Positions 43,192 through 52,714 of a stretch of DNA of 64,000 nucleotides are shown here, in pieces (position 1 is the first letter of the stretch; each line of letters begins with the position of its first letter). The notes beneath the pieces were generated by a model. The model was given only the letters and a program-made list of their open reading frames with translations. It was not told the origin of the DNA and made no database searches. This DNA comes from IMCC26077 sp964490435 (GTDB taxonomy: Bacteria; Actinomycetota; Actinomycetes; Nanopelagicales; Nanopelagicaceae), in contig CAZBCF010000001.1 of NCBI GenBank assembly GCA_964490435.1, forward strand, positions 1-64,000, given 5' to 3'. Both the position numbers and the translations under genes were made by a program.

Positions 43192-44565
43192 ATGCGCCTT
43201 TACGACACGAAAGAACAGTGCGAAATCGAAGTTGCCGCTTCATCAGATGGCACTATCGATATCTATTGCTGTGGCCCTACGGTGTACCGCTTCGCGCATG
43301 TTGGAAATATGCGCACCTTCCTCCTTGGTGACTTGGTCCGAAGAACCTTGCGCGCCGAAGGACGCACCTTCCGCTTCATTCAGAACATCACCGATGTTGG
43401 TCATATGAATGATGATGTCAATATTGCCGAGGACAAAATCCTGGCCCAAGCCAAAATCGAGCAGAAGGATCCTTTCGAGATCGCACGATTCTACGAAGCT
43501 GCCTTCCATCAAGACCTGAACGCACTCAATATCGAGCCGGCTGATGCTTACCCAAAAGCGAGTGAGTCAATAGCGCTCATCACCGATCTGATCGCACAAC
43601 TGATCTATATCGGTTCTGCCTACCAAGGTAGTGACGGTTCGCTCTACTTCGCAGTCCGCAGTTTCAAAGATTATGGCGCGATTAGTCACAACTCACTCGA
43701 ACAACTTCGCGCGGGATATCGCTTTGATGACGATGCGAGTGAAACCGGGAAAAGATTCCACGCCGATTGGGCGCTATGGAAAGCGGCGTCGGCCAATCGC
43801 GCGATGACTTGGCCCACACCGTGGGGAGTTGGATTCCCCGGATGGCATATCGAATGTTCAGCGATGTCGCTGCATTACTTTCCAAAAGGTGTCGCCCTAC
43901 ATCTGGGTGGAATCGACCTGCGATTTCCGCATCATGAGAATGAACGAGCCCAGAGCAACGTCGCAACCAATTCAGAATTCGTTCGACAATGGGTGCACGG
44001 CGAGCACTTGCTTTTCGAAGGTCGAAAGATGGCAAAAAGTTCAGGGAATGTCTTGCATGTTGCAGATCTCGTCGAGCGAAAGATCGACCCTCTCGCGCTG
44101 AGATTGCTCTTTCTCGAGAATCACTACCGCACCCAGATGAATCTCACCTGGGATGGCATCGAAGCCGCACACTCGACTTTGAAGCGCTGGCGAAAGAAAG
44201 TCAGTGATTGGCCGGAAGAAGGTCGGTTAAACCAGCAACTCTTTGATCACATTCTCGAGCATTTCAGCTCAGATCTTGATACCGCCTCGGCGATACTTTT
44301 ACTTCGTAAGGTAGAACGCGATGAGAGCATCCCCGATGCCGAGAAACGCTCGCTCTTTCTCGCCGCAGATTCACTTCTTGGCCTTGACTTGCACAAGCAC
44401 CAGAGCTCTGAAATATCCAGTGAAATTCAAAAATTGCTCGATGAACGAGCCCGTGCTCGTGCAGTGCGCGACTGGCACCGTAGCGATGAGTTGCGTGACA
44501 TTTTGGCAGCACAAGGCGTTCGCGTATCCGATGGTCCGAGTGGACAAAGTTGGGAAGTCGATTAA
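43192..44565 (+). CDS. cysS: Cysteinyl-tRNA synthetase
   Basis: A 457-residue class I synthetase that charges tRNA-Cys. CGPTVYRFAHVGNMRT carries the HIGH-like motif and first zinc Cys (Cys27); ECSAM and HHENE give the other zinc ligands; KMAKSSGN is the KMSKS variant. The length fits CysRS, not the shorter MshC ligase, whose loop is KMSKSRGN. The Ala and Ser variant is seen in some CysRS branches, so I read it as the true enzyme, with a lesser chance of a paralog. ATG follows the SH3-like stop with no spacing. Confidence 0.85.
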   Translation: MRLYDTKEQCEIEVAASSDGTIDIYCCGPTVYRFAHVGNMRTFLLGDLVRRTLRAEGRTFRFIQNITDVGHMNDDVNIAEDKILAQAKIEQKDPFEIARFYEAAFHQDLNALNIEPADAYPKASESIALITDLIAQLIYIGSAYQGSDGSLYFAVRSFKDYGAISHNSLEQLRAGYRFDDDASETGKRFHADWALWKAASANRAMTWPTPWGVGFPGWHIECSAMSLHYFPKGVALHLGGIDLRFPHHENERAQSNVATNSEFVRQWVHGEHLLFEGRKMAKSSGNVLHVADLVERKIDPLALRLLFLENHYRTQMNLTWDGIEAAHSTLKRWRKKVSDWPEEGRLNQQLFDHILEHFSSDLDTASAILLLRKVERDESIPDAEKRSLFLAADSLLGLDLHKHQSSEISSEIQKLLDERARARAVRDWHRSDELRDILAAQGVRVSDGPSGQSWEVD

Positions 44566-44570
44566 CTCAC

Positions 44571-46307
44571 TCAATCAGCAAGTGAGCGTTGCACATCAAT
44601 CGGCGGGTTCATCCAGCGCGCTTTAGGGTTGGTGCAGATAATCCGGTCCTCTGGTTGATAACGCGTCCGAAACTTCTCGCGTTTAATTTCATTCCCATCG
44701 CGTTTGAGTATTCGCCAAACATCGATGGTGAAACCTGAGACGCCCTCTTGGAAGATGCAATTTTCCGAATCATTCTCTAACACCTTGAACTTCACTGGTT
44801 TGGTGCGTGGCCCGGACTCAGTCTCGACATCGACGAACTTAGTGCCATAAATCGTCACCGTCACCGACTTGTTGGTAAAAGAGGTATCAACGAAAATTGC
44901 CTTTCCGGAATTGTTACGGAACTTCACATCCACGCTCGGCCATGCCACTGTTGACTCACGCCCAGCCGGATAACGAGAGATGTAGAAACTATGTGGTTTA
45001 TGTTGGAGGAGTTCTAAACCACTAAACCAGGCAGCGTTCCATGTTGTCGTCGCAACTTGTGAGACACCGCCGCCCCAATCTTTCTTGAACACGCCTTTAT
45101 CGATCATGATCCCCGGCACGAAACCACGTGCTTCAGTTCGCTCACCAACTGCTTTGTTGTAACTGAAAACCTCGCCAGGTTGGATGATCACGCCATCCAT
45201 CCATCGAGCAGCCCGGTGGATGTTTGTAATTCGATATTCAGCGTACGGAAAATAAGTAGTAAAACTTCCAATCACCTCTTTAATACCTAAACCGCCAGCC
45301 ATCTCAGTAGTGATTTTCGCTGCAACCGGTTCTGGCGTTAGCGTGACTTGGCGTTGCGCACCCGCGTTGCCAAGAGCCGCAAGCATTGCTCGCGCCAGGG
45401 TCTCTTCTGGGACATCTAACCCATCTCGGGATGGCTGCACGCGGGGCACCCCAGCGCTGATTGTGAATGAAGCATTCACTGGTTCGACGATATTCGCGCT
45501 CCAATTCCGACCCACTTCGTTGATAAAGGTGGCCTTCAACCATTTCGGTTCGAGGCGTCCGCCTTTGCCTGGGATGAAGGTGAGCGATTGTGCGATGACT
45601 TCGGGTGAGACCGAGAAGGATTGTGACTTGCCTGTAGCGCCGGCATTAATCGTCACCACTACTGGTGCTGAGACCGCGCTCTGTGCAAATCCAAACATTT
45701 CGGCGGCTTGCGCATCGGTGATTCGCGCTGGTCGCTTCTCCAGTTTTACGGTGATTATTTCTTTGCGGAGCCACTCTTTGGCGATTGTCTGCAGCGCTTC
45801 TTCCCGTTTGAGGATCTTGCCATCTGTGGCATTAACTAACTTCGGCACCACGCCATCAAAGACGACATCCGCATTCCGTGGCGCTAGATTCACCTCGCGT
45901 TCGACCGTACGTATTGCCCGCTTGAATGTCGCTTCGTCGGATTTGATAACAGGTTGCACTTGTTTGCTGCTAAAGAGCGCTGACCACAGAGCCGATGGGT
46001 TCCAGCTTCGCTCAGGTACTGCAGCGAGCGCAGTTGGGAGATCAAGTGTCACGCCCGACCCCTTGGCCGGAATCGAATATTCCTTGCCATCGATGGAAAG
46101 TGAGATCTTTCCGTTAAGTTCATTCGATTTTGAAGTCATGATTTTCTTGATTGCTTCTTTGGTAGTGAGCTTTGAGATGTTCACATCGAGAAGAAAGGTC
46201 TTTGGTGGCAGCGCTGATCCGACTGCAAGCCACATGCCCACCCATGCGATGGCGATGCCCGCGGCGAGAGTCCCTGCTGCGACGAGCAATCGTGTTCTCG
46301 TTTTCAT
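44571..46307 (-). CDS. VanW-family protein with peptidoglycan-binding domains
   Basis: A 578-residue exported protein: an N-terminal signal-anchor helix (about residues 8-30), two PG_binding_4-like regions (about 40-330), a VanW domain with PGEVFSYNKAVGERTEARGF and GGGVSQVATTTWNA, and a G5-like strand-rich end. VanW proteins occur in many Gram-positives near glycopeptide resistance or cell-wall genes, but their reaction is not known. An AAAGGG ribosome site is close to ATG. It converges with cysS and lies 27 bp downstream of a small membrane protein gene. Confidence 0.88.
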   Translation of the reverse strand: MKTRTRLLVAAGTLAAGIAIAWVGMWLAVGSALPPKTFLLDVNISKLTTKEAIKKIMTSKSNELNGKISLSIDGKEYSIPAKGSGVTLDLPTALAAVPERSWNPSALWSALFSSKQVQPVIKSDEATFKRAIRTVEREVNLAPRNADVVFDGVVPKLVNATDGKILKREEALQTIAKEWLRKEIITVKLEKRPARITDAQAAEMFGFAQSAVSAPVVVTINAGATGKSQSFSVSPEVIAQSLTFIPGKGGRLEPKWLKATFINEVGRNWSANIVEPVNASFTISAGVPRVQPSRDGLDVPEETLARAMLAALGNAGAQRQVTLTPEPVAAKITTEMAGGLGIKEVIGSFTTYFPYAEYRITNIHRAARWMDGVIIQPGEVFSYNKAVGERTEARGFVPGIMIDKGVFKKDWGGGVSQVATTTWNAAWFSGLELLQHKPHSFYISRYPAGRESTVAWPSVDVKFRNNSGKAIFVDTSFTNKSVTVTIYGTKFVDVETESGPRTKPVKFKVLENDSENCIFQEGVSGFTIDVWRILKRDGNEIKREKFRTRYQPEDRIICTNPKARWMNPPIDVQRSLAD

Positions 46308-46334
46308 ATCCCTTTCAAACCCTCGAAAAGTTCC

Positions 46335-46667
46335 CTAAATGCGCGCCCAAATACTTAACAAGACCACTAAGAACCCTAGCCCTAGATAGCCATTTCCAGG
46401 GCCATTTGCCATGATGAGCAATTCGTCACTGTTTCCGAATGTCGCCGCTCGCAGCACAATCGCAATCCAACCGACCAGAAACCAGAATCGCACCCCACGG
46501 CGACCACATCGAATTCCGAGCAAGATGCTGGCTGAGGCGCTGGCAAGAACGGAAACCATCACTCCGAACGGAAACCACCCAATCGAATAGTTATGTATCA
46601 CCGTGCCGAATACAGCGATTATTACGCCAGCAGCGATTGCAAAAAGGTTCTCGAACAACCTTCTCAT
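46335..46667 (-). CDS. Small four-helix membrane protein (DUF6113-like)
   Basis: A 110-residue hydrophobic protein with four predicted helices (about 7-24, 30-50, 60-76 and 92-108). It overlaps the mshB stop by 4 nt. A small membrane protein in this position next to mshB also occurs in other actinobacteria (annotated DUF6113 there), which is the basis of the tentative label. Function unknown. Confidence 0.6.
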   Translation of the reverse strand: MRRLFENLFAIAAGVIIAVFGTVIHNYSIGWFPFGVMVSVLASASASILLGIRCGRRGVRFWFLVGWIAIVLRAATFGNSDELLIMANGPGNGYLGLGFLVVLLSIWARI

Positions 46668-47536
46668 AGTTGCACCCCGGAGAAGAGGTCGGTCTCACGC
46701 CCTTGCTCATCGACATCGGGCCCAGCGGCACCTTTGACTCTGGTGTAGTACTCGAAGCCAAAAACCTGCATGCCCAGAGAATTCGATAGCGCAAAGAAGG
46801 GGCCGTCTAACGCGATTTGGGTTCGATGTGCGCGCATTGCCGCGCTCTTTTGTTCGACAAACTTATTGCCATCGATGAGCGCGTTCACTAACGAGTCCTC
46901 TTTGACGAAAGGGAGCTCGTCGATCGATTCGACGCCAAAGAAATCTGAACCAATCTCTTGCATCGCATCCATACCTTGCTGCACGACCGAGCGCGGCATG
47001 ATGTTCCAATAGATCTTCGCAATATCCCAACCTCGAGTTGTACTCAATTCGGCTGCCTTCATCGCAACGCGGTGGGCTTGGATATGGTCAGGGTGACCAT
47101 ATCCGCCGAATTCATCGTAAGTGATCATCACATGAGGCTTGAAGTCGAGGATGTATTCGCTGAGTAACGTTGCAGCATCGACTAAATCAGCGCTCCAGAA
47201 GACATCACTGCGCGAGTTCTGGGGCATACCCATCATTCCGCTATCCCGGAAAATTCGTTCGGGTGCGCCAAGGAACCAATGTCGCCGCACGCCTAATTCC
47301 TCGAGGGCTTGGGCAAGTTCACGTTCGCGGATGGGTGCTAGACGATCTTCTTTATCGCTCGCCGCAGCGGCTAACTCGGGCACGAGAATCTCCCCCTCCT
47401 CACCACGAGTGCAGGTGACCAGGGCAACTTCGAAACCCTCGTGCACGTACTTGGCCATGGTGACGCCGTTGTTGATGGTCTCGTCATCAGGGTGCGCATG
47501 GACGAGCAACAATCGCCCAGGTCTCGCTGAACTCAT
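46664..47536 (-). CDS. mshB: N-acetyl-GlcNAc-Ins deacetylase (mycothiol synthesis)
   Basis: A 290-residue zinc-dependent PIG-L deacetylase making GlcN-Ins, the second intermediate of mycothiol synthesis. VHAHPDDE (zinc ligands and catalytic Asp) is near residue 11, YGHPDHIQAH carries the third ligand, and TCTRGEEGE is typical of MshB. I chose ATG 47536, which starts MSSARPGRLLLVH and has a TACCCT box 7 nt upstream, over a start 36 bp further up that would run into the divergent promoter. Presence of MshB implies mycothiol as the low-molecular-weight thiol. Confidence 0.93.
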   Translation of the reverse strand: MSSARPGRLLLVHAHPDDETINNGVTMAKYVHEGFEVALVTCTRGEEGEILVPELAAAASDKEDRLAPIRERELAQALEELGVRRHWFLGAPERIFRDSGMMGMPQNSRSDVFWSADLVDAATLLSEYILDFKPHVMITYDEFGGYGHPDHIQAHRVAMKAAELSTTRGWDIAKIYWNIMPRSVVQQGMDAMQEIGSDFFGVESIDELPFVKEDSLVNALIDGNKFVEQKSAAMRAHRTQIALDGPFFALSNSLGMQVFGFEYYTRVKGAAGPDVDEQGRETDLFSGVQL

Positions 47537-47543
47537 GGATGAA

Positions 47544-47553
47544 AGGGTACGGT
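47544..47553. promoter_or_regulatory. Predicted bidirectional promoter, overlapping -10 boxes
   Basis: The plus strand reads AGGGTACGGT. TACGGT (47548-47553) is 8 nt before the plus ATG at 47562; on the minus strand TACCCT (47549-47544) is 7 nt before the mshB ATG at 47536. The two boxes share the TA at 47548-47549. No ribosome site serves either gene; both should be leaderless. Confidence 0.6.
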
Positions 47554-47561
47554 GCTTTCCT

Positions 47562-49807
47562 ATGGTCGCCACTTCGCAACTCTCATTTCCGCGTCATTCA
47601 GCGAAGACGCAACGCTTCACCCTTGGCGCACCTCGGACATTCACCATCTCTCCAGACGGCAACCGCATCCTTTTTGTGCGTAGCACCGGTGGTACCGATC
47701 GAATCGGCCGCCTTTATCAGTACGACCTGCGTACCGATATCGAAGAGTTGCTCGTTGATCCACTCGCGCTGCTGCTCGACGGTACTGAAAAACTCTCACC
47801 CGAAGAGCGCGCTCGCCGAGAGCGTACCCGTGAGGCCGCTGGTGGAATCACTTCGTATTCAACAGATCGCTTATGCAATCACGTCGCATTCGTCTTATCA
47901 GGCAAGCTCTACTCGTTCGATATCGCGGCAAAGAGATTGATTGAGCAAGCAAGTGCAGGGGTAGTGATTGACCCCCAACTCTCTCCTGACGGGAGTGCGA
48001 TTGCGTACATAACCCCAGAAGGTCAACTCCATCTCTCTCGCGATGGAGCGGTACAGGTGCTCTGCACCCCTGAGCATGAAGACATCTTTTACGGCACTGC
48101 TGAATTCGTCGCGAGCGAAGAAATGTCGCGTTATCACGGTTTCTGGTGGGCGGCAGATAGCGGCTCGCTTTTTGTCGAGCGATTCGACCAGAGTCCGGTA
48201 TCAAAGATTTGGATCTCTGATCCAGCCAACCCAGACAGTCAACCTCGCGATGTGCGCTATCCCTTCGTCGGCACATCGAATGTCATCACCTCGCTCTTCA
48301 TTCTGAATCTTGCTGATCTCTCGCGGATGGAGATTACGTGGGATGCTGCTCATGAATATCTCTGCGATGTCGTACCAGGTGATGGCAAGGTGCCACCGCT
48401 GATACTGACGATGTCACGCAATCAGCGCCACGCACAGATTCTCGCCATCGATCCGGATAACGCACACAGCCGGGTGATTGCCGAATTAAAGGATCGAGCA
48501 TGGATTGATCTCGTAGGTGGCGTACCGGCGTGGAGTCCAGCTGGTGAGTTAGTAACGCATGTAATCGAGAAGAACACACACTCGATTGCACTCAATGGCG
48601 AAGTAATTACACCCGAACACCTACAGGTCAATGAAATCATTGAAATCGATCGAGATGGAATCACATTTTCCGGTTCATTCGATCCAACGCAATCACATAT
48701 CTATTGGCGCGGCTGGGGCGGGGAATTCGAAGTACTCACAAGCGATCCGGGAGTGCACATGGCGCGCACTGCCGGCGGCACACTTCTGCTGATTTCCAGG
48801 ACGATGGCGAATTATGAAGTATCGGTAGTGGTTAAACGTGATGGATTGATTCGAAAAATCCTGGCGCTCAACGAAGTGCCTGAAGTTGATGCGCAACCAG
48901 AATTTCTCGTTCTAGGTGAACGACAACTGAACTCTGCTCTATTGCTGCCACAAAATCGGGAGCCTAAGAGCCTTCCGTTACTCGTGGATCCTTACGGAGG
49001 GCCAGGACATGCTCGAGTCTTGCAAGCAAAGAGCATTTACGCCGAAGCGCAGTGGATCGCAAACCAAGGTTTTGCCGTACTCATCTCTGATGGGCGCGGC
49101 ACTCCACACCGAAGCCCACAGTGGGAGCGCGAGATTCTCGATGACTTATCGACAGCTCCTGTCGAGGATCAGGCCGATGCAGTGCAGGCGTTGATGTCTA
49201 CGCATCCGGGGTTAATTGATCCTGCCCGTGTTGCAATACGTGGTTGGTCTTTTGGCGGCTATCTCGCGGGGCTCGCCGCCGCTCGTCGTCCAGATATCTT
49301 TAAGGCAGCGATTATCGGTGCGCCGGTAACTGATTTTCGCCTTTACGACACCTTTTACACCGAACGTTTCATGGGTCCAGATGATAAACATCCGAATTAC
49401 GAGCGATCATCTCTTTTGAATGAAGCGCAAAACATCTCGGTACCAGTCATGATCATCCATGGGATGGTTGATGACAACGTGTTAGTCGCTAACTCATTGA
49501 AACTCTCGTCTGCGCTCTTAGAGGCTGGTAAAGCACATGAAGTCTTGCCTCTGACTGGAGTGACGCATATGACCCCTCAAGAGGTGGTCGCAGAGAACTT
49601 GATGTTGCTCGAATTGGATTTCTTAAAGCGGGCNNNNNNNNNNNNNNNNNNNNNNNNNNNNNNNNNNNNNNNNNNNNNNNNNNNNNNNNNNNNNNNNNNN
49701 NNNNNNNNNNNNNNNNNNNNNNNNNNNNNNNNNAAGAGGTGGTCGCAGAGAACTTGATGTTGCTCGAATTGGATTTCTTAAAGCGGGCGTTGAAGATCAA
49801 TAAGTAG
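47562..49807 (+). CDS. S9-family (DPP IV-like) peptidase, split by an artificial gap
   Basis: A prolyl-oligopeptidase-family serine peptidase with a DPP IV beta-propeller N-terminal region and an alpha/beta-hydrolase C-terminal domain. Catalytic Ser563 is in RGWSFGGYLAG, the Asp in GMVDDNV and the His in TGVTHMTP. The 100-N run near the 3' end is flanked by the same 55 nt on each side. Removing the gap and one copy (155 nt) gives an intact 696-residue protein ending ALKINK at the stop 49805-49807. It overlaps the convergent moeZ by 11 bp. Confidence 0.92.
49634..49733. other. Artificial scaffold gap flanked by 55-nt duplication
   Basis: The 100 N are preceded by 49579-49633 and followed by 49734-49788, which are identical over 55 nt. 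The overlap equals a common assembly k-mer, so two contigs that really overlap were placed side by side instead of merged. Collapsing restores the S9 reading frame. Confidence 0.95.
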
Positions 49808-50984
49808 GTAGCGAAGGATCGATCTGCTTTGCCCAGGCGATTACACCACCGCTTACATGCGTCGCATCGGCAAAGCCTGCACCTTTGAGCACAGCAAGGC
49901 ACTCAGCCGATCGCACTCCACTCTTGCAATGCAAGATGATTGGTTTATCTTGCGGCAACTTGGCTAGCACCGAGCCATCGAGAAACTCTTGTTTCGGGAT
50001 TAGCACCGATCCTGGGATGCGAACAATCTCGAATTCGGCGGGCTCGCGAACATCGATGAGCAAGAAATTCTCGTGATGTTCCATCTTGCTCTTCAATTGA
50101 TCGACGGAGATAGTTGAACCGGAGACTGCTTCGCTTGCCGCAGTAGAAATCGCGCCGCAAAAACCTTCGTAATCCTCGAGCAACTCCGTTTGCGTCGCAT
50201 TCGGCCCACAGAGTACGCAATTGGGATCCTTACGAATCTTCACCTTTCGGTACGACATTTCAAGCGCGTCATAAATCATCAATTCACCGATGAGTGGTTC
50301 CCCGATACCAGTGATTAATTTGATTGCCTCGGTGACTTGAATAGAACCAATAGATGCACAGAGCACTCCAAGTACGCCACCTTCTGCACAACTGGGGACC
50401 ATCCCTGGCGGTGGTGGTTCTGGATACAAACAGCGATAGCAAGGGCCGTGCTCGGCCCAAAAGACGCTCGCTTGTCCATCAAAGCGATAGATCGAGCCCC
50501 ACACATATGGTTTGCCCAACAGCACCGCTGCATCGTTGACCATATAACGCGTAGCAAAATTGTCAGTGCCATCGATAATCAAGTCGTATTGTGCAAATAG
50601 CTCCATCACATTCGAGTTATCCAAACGAGTCTCATGCACGATGACCTTCGTGTATGGATTTATCTCAGCGATACTTTCGGCCGCGCTCTGCGCCTTGCTC
50701 TTTCCGATATCGCTTTGCCCGTGAATGATCTGTCGCTGGAGGTTAGATTCATCAACAACATCGAATTCGACGATTCCTAGCGTTCCCACACCGGCAGCAG
50801 CGAGATACATCAACGCAGGCGATCCCAAACCGCCGGCACCAACGCAGAGGACTTTCGCGGCCATCAGGCGACGCTGACCATCCATCGCAACATCGGGGAT
50901 TATCAGGTGGCGGCTGTAGCGACGAACTTGATCGACCGTGAGCGGTGGGCCAGGCTCGACGAGAGGTTTGCTTGAGGGTTTCAT
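49797..50984 (-). CDS. moeZ: MoeZ, adenylyltransferase/sulfurtransferase
   Basis: A 395-residue fusion of a ThiF/MoeB adenylyltransferase and a C-terminal rhodanese domain. RYSRHLIIPDV, the nucleotide loop VGAGGLGSPALMYLAAAGVG, FDVVDESNLQRQ and the zinc Cys pairs (CYRCLYPEPPPPG and CVLCG) are seen; the rhodanese active Cys is in LHCKSGVRS. MoeZ charges ThiS/MoaD-type carrier proteins with sulphur for molybdopterin, thiamine, or cysteine synthesis by CysM. The start is uncertain: ATG 50984 gives the usual N-terminus, but a GTG 12 bp upstream is possible. Confidence 0.93.
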   Translation of the reverse strand: MKPSSKPLVEPGPPLTVDQVRRYSRHLIIPDVAMDGQRRLMAAKVLCVGAGGLGSPALMYLAAAGVGTLGIVEFDVVDESNLQRQIIHGQSDIGKSKAQSAAESIAEINPYTKVIVHETRLDNSNVMELFAQYDLIIDGTDNFATRYMVNDAAVLLGKPYVWGSIYRFDGQASVFWAEHGPCYRCLYPEPPPPGMVPSCAEGGVLGVLCASIGSIQVTEAIKLITGIGEPLIGELMIYDALEMSYRKVKIRKDPNCVLCGPNATQTELLEDYEGFCGAISTAASEAVSGSTISVDQLKSKMEHHENFLLIDVREPAEFEIVRIPGSVLIPKQEFLDGSVLAKLPQDKPIILHCKSGVRSAECLAVLKGAGFADATHVSGGVIAWAKQIDPSLPTY

Positions 50985-51042
50985 GGGAAGGCTCACACCC
51001 CTACTCTGCCACGGTTGTTTACACACTCTCCACTTGAAGGCC

Positions 51043-51048
51043 TACCAT
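51043..51048 (+). promoter_or_regulatory. Predicted -10 box, leaderless TetR gene
   Basis: TACCAT, 7 nt before ATG 51056, no ribosome site. Confidence 0.5.
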
Positions 51049-51055
51049 CGACCCT

Positions 51056-51676
51056 ATGAGCGATGCTAAAGCGCGGTTACCGCGCGACGAACGGCGTGCG
51101 CAACTACTCACTGCCGCCCTCGAGGTCTTTACTTCTGCTGGGTACCACGCAGCAGCGATGGATGAGATTGCCGATCGTGCCGGGGTGAGCAAACCCGTGC
51201 TCTATCAACATTTCCCGAGCAAGCTCGATTTGTATTTGGCGGTACTCGATCTACACGTGGATCAACTGGTCTATTCCATCCAGCGCGCAATCGCCTCGAC
51301 TCAAGATAATGCCGATCGGGTGAAGGCGACCGTCGATGCTTATTTCAATTTTATCGAGGAGGAGGGCGAGGCCTATCGCTTGCTCTTCGAGAGTGACATG
51401 AGCGTCGAGCCGGCTGTTCGGGAAAGGTTGACGCGTATGACGTACGACTGCGCTGCCGCGGTAAGTGCTGTCATCGCTGCCGATACCGGAATTCCTGATG
51501 AAGCGGCAATGCTCCTTGGAATTGGTCTGGTCGGTACTGCGCAATTCACTGCCCGCTATTGGCTAGAACGTGACGGACGTGTGCCACGTGAGGAAGCTGC
51601 GCGCCTTGTTGCCAATCTTCAATGGCGCGGTATCTCTGGATATCCTCGTTCCCTAGACGAGCGAAGTAAGCGATAA
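51056..51676 (+). CDS. TetR-family transcription regulator (Rv3208-like)
   Basis: A 206-residue regulator with an N-terminal helix-turn-helix: LLTAALEVFTSAGYHAAAMDEIADRAGVSKPVLYQHFPSKLDLY is the standard TetR block, with recognition helix around SKPVLYQHF. The C-terminal ligand domain is helical. Order TetR then DUF3107, divergent from moeZ, is the same as Rv3208-Rv3208A in M. tuberculosis, except that the DUF3152 gene that lies between moeZ and TetR there is missing. The ligand is unknown. Confidence 0.9.
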   Translation: MSDAKARLPRDERRAQLLTAALEVFTSAGYHAAAMDEIADRAGVSKPVLYQHFPSKLDLYLAVLDLHVDQLVYSIQRAIASTQDNADRVKATVDAYFNFIEEEGEAYRLLFESDMSVEPAVRERLTRMTYDCAAAVSAVIAADTGIPDEAAMLLGIGLVGTAQFTARYWLERDGRVPREEAARLVANLQWRGISGYPRSLDERSKR

Positions 51677-51681
51677 CTAGA

Positions 51682-51687
51682 TAGGCT
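51682..51687 (+). promoter_or_regulatory. Predicted -10 box, leaderless DUF3107 gene
   Basis: TAGGCT, 6 nt before ATG 51694, in the 17-bp space after the TetR stop. Confidence 0.5.
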
Positions 51688-51693
51688 GAGAGT

Positions 51694-51969
51694 ATGAGCG
51701 CAAAAAAGAGTGCAGAAGCCTCAAGTGCTGCTTCGGGCAGCAAAGTTGAGGTAAGAATCGGTATTACTGATTCACCACGTGAACTTACTATTGAACTATC
51801 GAATACTGCCGATGACATCGAAGCAACCGTCGCAAGAGCGCTCCACGAAGGCTCACACATCGCATTCACTGACGAAAAGGGGCGACGTTTGATTGTGCCT
51901 GCAGCCAAGGTGGGATTCGTCGAAGTAAGCGCCCGCTCCGAGCGTAAAGTTGGTTTTGGTACTAACTAG
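51694..51969 (+). CDS. DUF3107-family protein
   Basis: A 91-residue small protein (Rv3208A family) restricted to actinobacteria. An Ala/Ser-rich N-terminal tail of about 15 residues precedes VEVRIGITDSPRELTIEL and DEKGRRLIVPAAKVGFVEV, the strand-rich core. Function unknown. It follows the TetR gene and is convergent with the ParA-like gene (37 bp apart). Confidence 0.88.
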   Translation: MSAKKSAEASSAASGSKVEVRIGITDSPRELTIELSNTADDIEATVARALHEGSHIAFTDEKGRRLIVPAAKVGFVEVSARSERKVGFGTN

Positions 51970-52006
51970 TAGTTCTCGTCATAAAACTTTCTCTGGCTAG
52001 AAACAA

Positions 52007-52714
52007 TTAGAGCAAGTCGTAGGTAATCTCGCGATAACGACCGGCAAGGTCGCTGGCTTTCTTGTAGTTCAACAGCGACTGCCCCGCAACAACTGCATCT
52101 AAGAAAAGTGGGCTCTTCGGGATTCCAGGATTAATTATCGAGCCAGAACCAAATCGCGAAGTGAGCTCGGAGAGCATGTGCACCCCATGCTTCGAACGGG
52201 CATCGACCATCGTCGGCAATATTGCCCTGATTTTGCCGCGGTAACTCTTACTCTCCTGCGCAACATCAAGGGCACCACGTACCGACAGCAGATCGAGCCG
52301 AGTTGGAATGATGATCTCATCGGCAGCCGCCAGCACTTGGTGGTTTATCGGGCCAAGTCCGGCGGAGGAATCGATAATGATGATGTCGTATTCGAAAGAA
52401 CTCAAGGCGCTAAAGAGCAGATCCTCACTCTTGAATCGAGCGAGCTCAGATAGCTTTGGTGAAGCGGGGATGAGATCCACCCGCTCGCTCGTCTGATGGA
52501 GCATGCCCAATGCTCGCGGCCGTCCTGAAAAGATGTCATAGACGGTACGGCGTGAATTCTCTTTACCGAGCGTAAACGTGAGGGCTCCGTTTGGATCACA
52601 ATCTACGAGCAGCACTCGCTTTCCGTACTCAGAGAATGCCACCGCAATAGAGAGTGCACTTGTTGTTCTGCCAACGCCACCGGCCGAATTCATAAAAGCG
52701 ATGATTCGGTTCAT
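52007..52714 (-). CDS. Orphan ParA-like protein with altered P-loop
   Basis: A 235-residue ParA/MinD-fold protein. The N-terminus reads NSAGGVGRTT (residues 9-18) where ParA proteins have NxKGGVGKTT: Ala11 replaces the signature lysine and Arg16 the P-loop lysine. LLVDCDPNGALTFTLG (switch I) and DIIIIDSSAGLG (switch II) are otherwise well kept. Altered ATP binding or hydrolysis is likely. No parB or minC is adjacent; the ATG overlaps the stop of the MpaB-like gene by 4 nt (ATGA). Its role is unknown. Confidence 0.8.
   Translation of the reverse strand: MNRIIAFMNSAGGVGRTTSALSIAVAFSEYGKRVLLVDCDPNGALTFTLGKENSRRTVYDIFSGRPRALGMLHQTSERVDLIPASPKLSELARFKSEDLLFSALSSFEYDIIIIDSSAGLGPINHQVLAAADEIIIPTRLDLLSVRGALDVAQESKSYRGKIRAILPTMVDARSKHGVHMLSELTSRFGSGSIINPGIPKSPLFLDAVVAGQSLLNYKKASDLAGRYREITYDLL

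Noticed and set aside
45310..46338. A long plus-strand open frame of about 340 codons opposite the VanW gene
   Set aside because: It is antisense to a well-supported family, is Ser/Arg/Thr-rich, has no ribosome site, and looks like a codon-bias shadow.
47139..47561. An earlier start for the S9 peptidase inside the mshB coding region
   Set aside because: The extra 141 residues are Arg/Ser-rich antisense of mshB with no family match; ATG 47562 with its -10 box is better supported.
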